A stretch of DNA of 64,000 nt from Anoplopoma fimbria (taxonomy: Eukaryota > Chordata > Actinopteri > Perciformes > Anoplopomatidae), in contig NC_072450.1 in assembly GCF_027596085.1 (NCBI RefSeq), positions 1,388,754 to 1,452,753 of the forward strand, written 5' to 3'. The notes beneath the pieces were generated by a model that was not told the DNA's origin, did no database searches, and worked only from the letters and a program-made list of their open reading frames with translations. This document shows, piece by piece, positions 34,786 to 64,000 of the stretch. The translations under genes were made by a program, and so were the position numbers. Within the stretch, counting starts at the first letter, position 1, and the number at the start of each line of letters is the position of its first letter.

Positions 34786-37110
34786 ACCAGGACTCGAGCG
34801 AAGCATGGGAGGAAACACAGGATCCGGACGCTTCATGAAATGAGCACCGACGTTTTGATTATGAGTCAGAGGAATGAACCGGAACATTTAATGTTCTGTA
34901 GAGGTCAAGTTAAGGAGGTTCAACGTGTGAGAAGGAATCAGATTATTTATGTCAAGCCATAATTGCTTTAAAATATGTTGCCAGTATCACGAACAACACT
35001 AGTTTTGATGATCTAATTTGTCCAATTTAAAGAGACAAAGTTAATAACTAAGTTTCTGAAACGTTTTTAAGAAGCAAATTCCCTCCTTTCAGGTGTTAAA
35101 CATGTTATTTTTTTAGTAGACGTCAAGTGGACTTCCTGTTTGTTACTGAAAACTCAGTGTCTCAGAATGACTCCCAGTAATCCCACTGGTTAAACTGGGA
35201 CTAAAACCAGTGCAACCTACTTTCATCATGCAGAGAGCGTGACGTTGGTGTGTGACGAAATACGGACATTTTCACCACGTTTTTTTACTTGCATGCTTTA
35301 TTTGTATGAACAAAAATATGAAGCCAAAATGACAGATATCCATCGTTTGAATCTCTGTTTATGCCAAAAATGTAACTGCATATCGGGGCAATCATTGGCT
35401 TAAAACATGATCCATATACACATTGAAAGAGAAGGATGGTTGAATCAGCTGGGTCAGCTCAATCCAATCAGTTAATAATGCTGATGAATATTCTGTGTCT
35501 ACAGCCGTACAGGCAGCAATAACACACGTTGATTTCTGCAGCCAGAACAAGTTCCGTCACAAGAACGATTCAAAACCAGTTTATTTTAATGAGCTTATTA
35601 TTATTCACAGATAATTTCTCTCCTCACGCAGGATGTCGACTCCCGCAGCTCCTAAACTCCTCTGGAGATCTGCTAAATATCTGCAGGGATGGGAGTGATT
35701 TCCTCCGTTAAGAAAGTTAATTAAACGCTTTAAGGCTTTCGAAAAAAGTCGGAATTTCAGCAGGAATGTTTTTGGCCAGTTAGAACAGAGTTTTTCTCTA
35801 ATAAATTAGACTGCAAATCTTTAACAGCAAGTCTACAAACTGGGGGTATCAAGTTCAAACAATGTGGGTTTTTTGGGGGAGGGTCTAATGAAAACGCTAT
35901 TGAGTTGCATTATGGGAAGTGTAGGATCTAGTGTTTTTGGACATTTGCCTAATCTGTTTTTAGTTTGTGCAAACCAGATGGTTTTAATTGCACAAATATT
36001 AGGTATTGCATCAAATTTAAATGTAGATTATTATGTAGTTACTTCAACTAAATACTTTAAAGTAAAACTCTGATCTGTGCAGAACACATACCTCACAGCA
36101 TCACCTGCTTTCACAATTTGAACCCTTTTAAAAAAACACACTTCTCTCACTCACACTGCATGTTATTTGCATTTTTGAGAATGTGAGGGACGCAGGAGAC
36201 ACGGACTGAAGATTTCCTGCAGAATTACGGTTCTGAATTATGTGGAAAGTCACTTTTGATGGAGTTTTCGTTGCAGAGAGAAGGAATCTGGAAGCCACAG
36301 ACGTCTCTGAGGCATCACCCTTTACAATAAAAACACTTTTTTGTAGTTTTCTAGAACAAAATGTCGCTCTGTCAGCCTTTGTAAAACTGTTCTGCCAGCA
36401 GAGTCACAGTTTTATTTTTTGTACTAATGTCTTGATGCCTTATTTTGGATCGGCTTCGGTTCTTTGTGGACGTTTGTTGATGTTGAGCTGATGCACAACA
36501 TCGGAGGAGGTGAGACTCAAAACGAGGCCTGAACATTGAAATCCTCTGACGTGGTGAGCTGGCTCACCGTTATGATTGTACACATCCAAACCTATTGAGC
36601 TCATTTTTAAATACGTGGTTTTCTAGCTCAGTAATTTATTGTTTTTTATCTCCTTAGATGAAAAAGGCATCCAGGTCATTTCAGCGCTAACTGGAATATT
36701 TGCTGCATTTCCATTGAGCTTCTTGAAAATAGCCTTTTTGTTTTTTGTTGTAACGCTGCAGAGGAGGATCTGGATTTAGAATAACAGGTTTAAATGTTTG
36801 TACAGTTTGTAGAACCAGTAGATGGTAAAGAATTAGAAAAACATTTCTTCAGCTCTGTGATTAGAAATAGTGAAAGTCTGACATCTTGTGGTTGCTTTAG
36901 GTGAAGCATGAATCCACCTGGAGCTCCAGCAGAGGAGGAGAACCGTAGAAAGAGCTTTTGATCAATTAGAATTCATCCAAATGAATCAGACTAGAAATAC
37001 TCAAAGTCGTGCAATTTAATGCCGTTATTTGGAATTTTGTGAATGCGTTCTGGCTTTTAATGACATTTGACTGTATTTTAAATGCTTGAATAAATGTATT
37101 AAAGTAGCCG
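34786..37110 (+). other. Downstream of the TBC gene: probable 3' UTR, otherwise unremarkable
   Basis: No coding or recognised repeats. AATAAA signals occur at 35800-35805 and 37089-37094; either could end the transcript. A possible alternative C-terminal frame of the TBC gene ends with TGA at 34836-34838. Confidence 0.4.
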
Positions 37111-37194
37111 CAGGTGAACCATTTTAGATGAAGTTATATTATGACTTCATGAAGAGGTTCAGGTCAGTGGAGGTGAAATAAAAGTGTTTCATTC

Positions 37195-37560
37195 TCGGCT
37201 ACAGTTTTGTTGTACATTGAAACTTGCAGCAGCTTTTATTCTGTTAGAAGTTTGAAGAAGTTGATGAAACCCTGAAGCTGAAACAATACAACTTTTATTC
37301 CTTGATTTTCTGTGTTTCCTGAGTGTGACTTGATTTCATTTCAGAAGTAAGGAGCAGGTTCATTTGCAGAAATACTGAATGTTTAATGTAGAACTTTCTG
37401 CTGACACTAAGTCACTAAAACACTAAGTGGATAAAACTGCCAGAAAATACAGAAATTTGGGGATTTTTTTTAATTAAAGTTGTAAAATTGGGTAAATGTG
37501 GTTTATGAAAGGGAAAGTTTGATATTATGTGAAATAAACCAAGATTATTACATTTTTGTT
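37195..37560. repeat. Segment duplicated in the abtb2 first intron (copy 1)
   Basis: Order A-B: A is TTGTACATTGAAACTTGCAG to ACAATACAAC (about 37205-37292); B is CCTTGATTTTCTGTGTTTCC to TTACATTTTTGTTG (about 37298-37562). The same words appear in permuted order B-A-B' at 41066-41517, more than 90 percent identical by eye. Confidence 0.9.
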
Positions 37561-37779
37561 GAAAGTTAGATGAGGAAGTGGATGGCCTTAAAGCTACGCT
37601 AGCTTAATATTAGCTTGACACAAAACTGGTAACCGGGGAAACGATGAACCTGACTGTTGAAAAAGGTAAAAAATGAATAATGACGACACATATTTCCCAG
37701 ATATGAAACTATAGTATTAACTGTATAAAATACATTAATTAATTAAAATAATAAGTCTTTCAAAATGCATATTTCCTCT

Positions 37780-38180
37780 CATTTTAAGATAACATAGAAC
37801 TTTATTAATCCAGAAGGACATTCTTGTGCCAGAGTTTCATTAAAGATTAAAACAGAATAAAAATATAAACATCTATGAACAATAGATTATATTACAATAG
37901 TATTAAGTGAACAATAAATAATACTGACACCACTGCAAAATAGCAATAAGAGTAAGGTCAATAAATACAATCTTATGAAATAGAAAAAGTAAAATACGAC
38001 AACAAAGATTATTTACAAGAATAAAAATATAAAGTGCATAAATGATGATAACACCAGACTAATGGAAACTTTTATAGAAAAAGTAATATTGAGCATGATA
38101 TTAAAAAAAAGTAGTATAAAGTTGTATTGAACATAGATTAATGAAATAATATTGCACATTAAACTGAAATATAATATTGC
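37780..38180 (+). mobile_element. Teleost interspersed repeat fragment
   Basis: Starts AACTTTATTAATCCAGAAGG, ATTCTTGTGCCAGAG, then A-rich words. This resembles the family of elements beginning with a TTTATT(A/G) box that is frequent in fish, like the one at 44935. Confidence 0.5.
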
Positions 38181-38579
38181 ACAAGGTTGTAAAAAGTACT
38201 ATTTCACATGACGTGCTTATGTTTTGTCAAATTCAATTTTATGTTTTGTTTTTATCTCCGTACTCGACATTTAATTTACAGAAAAACCAAAAAGGAGATT
38301 TATTACAACCAGGAGTTCACTGTGTTCTCCTGAGAGACAGTCAGGCCTGTAGCTGTCTCCACTCAGCGGTGTTGTTCACATTACTATTACTATTACCTGT
38401 ACCATTAAGCATTTCAGCTTTACTTCCACCCTGAAGCCCTTTTGCTTTCTCGCTCTGCAGGTTTCCATGAATCGTTGTGGTACCTGGACCGTAGTCGTGA
38501 CACCCACTGCTACTTCCATTATTATTATTAGTCACATTACTATCCCTATTTTCATAACTATAATTCTACTGTAATAATT

Positions 38580-38710
38580 GCTGCTGTTATTATAAGTAGT
38601 CTTATTATATGAATCATTTATGTCATATACATTGAATGTGTTGTATCTCTGTTATGCTGTTCATTCTGTACACATGACATCTATTGCATTCTGTCCATCC
38701 TGGGAGAAGG
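38580..38710 (+). mobile_element. Interspersed repeat fragment that seeds the adjacent minisatellite
   Basis: TATTGCATTCTGTCCATCCT then GGGAGAAGGATCTAAGGACA is wording I recognise from a common teleost repeat tail. The last part continues without break into the array unit beginning at about 38711. Confidence 0.5.
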
Positions 38711-39955
38711 ATCTAAGGACAGAGGATGTGAGGGTGTAAGGACAGAGGATGTGAGGGTGTAAGGACAGAGGATGTGAGGGTGTAAGGACAGAGGATGTGA
38801 GGGTCTAAGGACAGAGGATGTGAGGGTGTAAGGACAGAGGATGTGAGGGTGTAAGGACAGAGGATGTGAGGGTCTAAGGACAGAGGAGGGTGTAAGGTGA
38901 GGGTGTAAGGACAGAGGATGTGAGGGTCTAAGGACAGAGGATGTGAGGGTCTAAGGACAGAGGATGTGAGGGTCTAAGGACAGAGGATGTGAGGGTGTAA
39001 GGACAGAGGATGTGAGGGTCTAAGGACAGAGGATGTGAGGGTCTAAGGACAGAGGATGTGAGGGGCTAAGGACAGAGGATGTGAGGGTGTAAGGACAGTA
39101 AGGACAGAGGATGTGAGGGTGTAAGGACAGAGGATGTGAGGGTGTAAGGACAGAGGAGGTGAGGGTCTAAGGACAGAGGATGTGAGGGTCTAAGGACAGA
39201 GGATGTGAGGGTGTAAGGACAGAGGATGTGAGGGTGTAAGGACAGAGGATGTGAGGGTGTAAGGACAGAGGATGTGAGGGTGTAAGGACAGAGGATGTGA
39301 GGGTGTAAGGACAGAGGATGTGAGGGTGTAAGGACAGAGGATGTGAGGGTCTAAGGACAGAGGATGTGAGGGTGTAAGGACAGAGGATGTGAGGGTGTAA
39401 GGACAGAGGATGTGAGGGTGTAAGGACAGAGGATGTGAGGGTGTAAGGACAGAGGATGTGAGGGTGTAAGGACAGAGGATGTGAGGGTGTAAGGACAGAG
39501 GATGTGAGGGTCTAAGGACAGAGGATGTGAGGGTGTAAGGACAGAGGATGTGAGGGTGTAAGGACAGAGGATGTGAGGGTAAGGTAAGGACAGAGGATGT
39601 GAGGGTGTAAGGACAGAGGATGTGAGGGTGTAAGGACAGAGGATGTGAGGGTGTAAGGACAGAGGATGTGAGGGTCTAAGGACAGAGGATGTGAGGGTCT
39701 AAGGACAGAGGGATGTGAGGGTGTAAGGACAGAGGATGTGAGGGTGTAAGGACAGAGGATGTGAGGGTGTAAGGACAGAGGATGTGAGGGTGTAAGGACA
39801 GAGGATGTGAGGGTGTAAGGACAGAGGATGTGAGGGTGTAAGGACAGAGATGTGAGGGTCTAAGGACAGAGGATGTGAGGGTGTAAGGACAGAGGATGTG
39901 AGGGTGTAAGGACAGAGGATGTGAGGGTGTAAGGACAGAGGATGTGAGGGTGTAA
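38711..39955. repeat. 23-bp minisatellite upstream of abtb2
   Basis: About 53 units (by length) with core AAGGACAGAGGATGTGAG plus GGTGT or GGTCT; a few units are truncated or fused (38885, 39095, 39575). The array ends about 340 bp before the abtb2 ATG. Confidence 0.98.
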
Positions 39956-40292
39956 TAATAAAATAAACTGAGTGTAGTTCCTCGTCGTGGCCACACGGCG
40001 GCGCTGCAGAGTGACGTAGACTCACCTGTGCTGCTCTGACTGGTCCTCGTGGGTAAAACACCTCATGTTTTGGGAGTTGAGGACAGTCTCGTGCAGCTGT
40101 CTGTCCTGAGCAGTTGGACTTTTTTTTCCAAAGTTTATTACTTTTTATATCAAAGTGTCCATTAGTCTGTTATCATCACTTATGCACTTTATGTTTTTAT
40201 TCTTGTAAATAATCTTTGTTGTATTTTGACTTTTTCTATTTTAATGGGAAGCTTTTTGCTCCGTTTTGGTTGAACTCCTCTGAACCTCCATC

Positions 40293-64000
<23,708 letters not shown>

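Noticed and set aside
38711..39955. Possible CRISPR-like direct repeat array
   Set aside because: Units are contiguous with no unique spacers, and the context is a vertebrate genome; it is a minisatellite. The same holds for 43613-43937 and 57520-61815.

Overview
The window is vertebrate nuclear DNA, almost certainly from a ray-finned (teleost) fish. The evidence is short exons with GT-AG introns, abundant CA/GT microsatellites and minisatellites, and several interspersed repeats whose wording I recognise from many teleost genomes (for example the TTAGCAGACGCTTTT element and a tRNA-derived SINE ending in CAAGTACAGTCCATTTACC). There is no operon structure, phage, CRISPR array or other prokaryotic feature.

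Three protein-coding genes lie on the + strand. (1) 1093-10962 is a complete nine-exon coding region for a 596-residue type II membrane protein of the carboxylesterase/cholinesterase family, with a visible catalytic triad. (2) 21994-34785 holds thirteen coding exons of a 528-residue TBC-domain Rab GTPase-activating protein related to USP6NL (RN-tre). Its probable CpG-rich first exon and promoter lie at 15.6-15.8 kb. (3) 40293 to the window end holds eighteen exons of an ankyrin-repeat/BTB protein of the ABTB2 type, running off the right edge. The three genes have no obvious joint function: esterase, Rab regulation, BTB/ankyrin adaptor.

Most of the remaining sequence is repeats. Main blocks: an AT-rich array at 1-860; an inverted AAT/ATT palindrome cluster at 16.3-16.9 kb; five copies of one dispersed element carrying a CTCF-like core; a 1.25-kb minisatellite ending about 340 bp before the abtb2 ATG; a nested SINE/MITE cluster at 42.2-43.6 kb; and a 4.3-kb AT-rich minisatellite inside an abtb2 intron (57.5-61.8 kb).

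The points most worth a second look are: (a) a TBC-gene exon whose 3' splice site is fed by about 100 nt of pure TG repeat, with a candidate distant branch point and an exon whose skipping would stay in frame; (b) an abtb2 intron that looks recently gained, flanked by a 9-bp near-repeat and made of a minisatellite plus a copy of DNA from 3.7 kb upstream; (c) reading-frame breaks in the abtb2 N-terminal exons, two of which have alternative splice solutions and one of which does not. All homology statements rest on recognition from memory; no searches were run.
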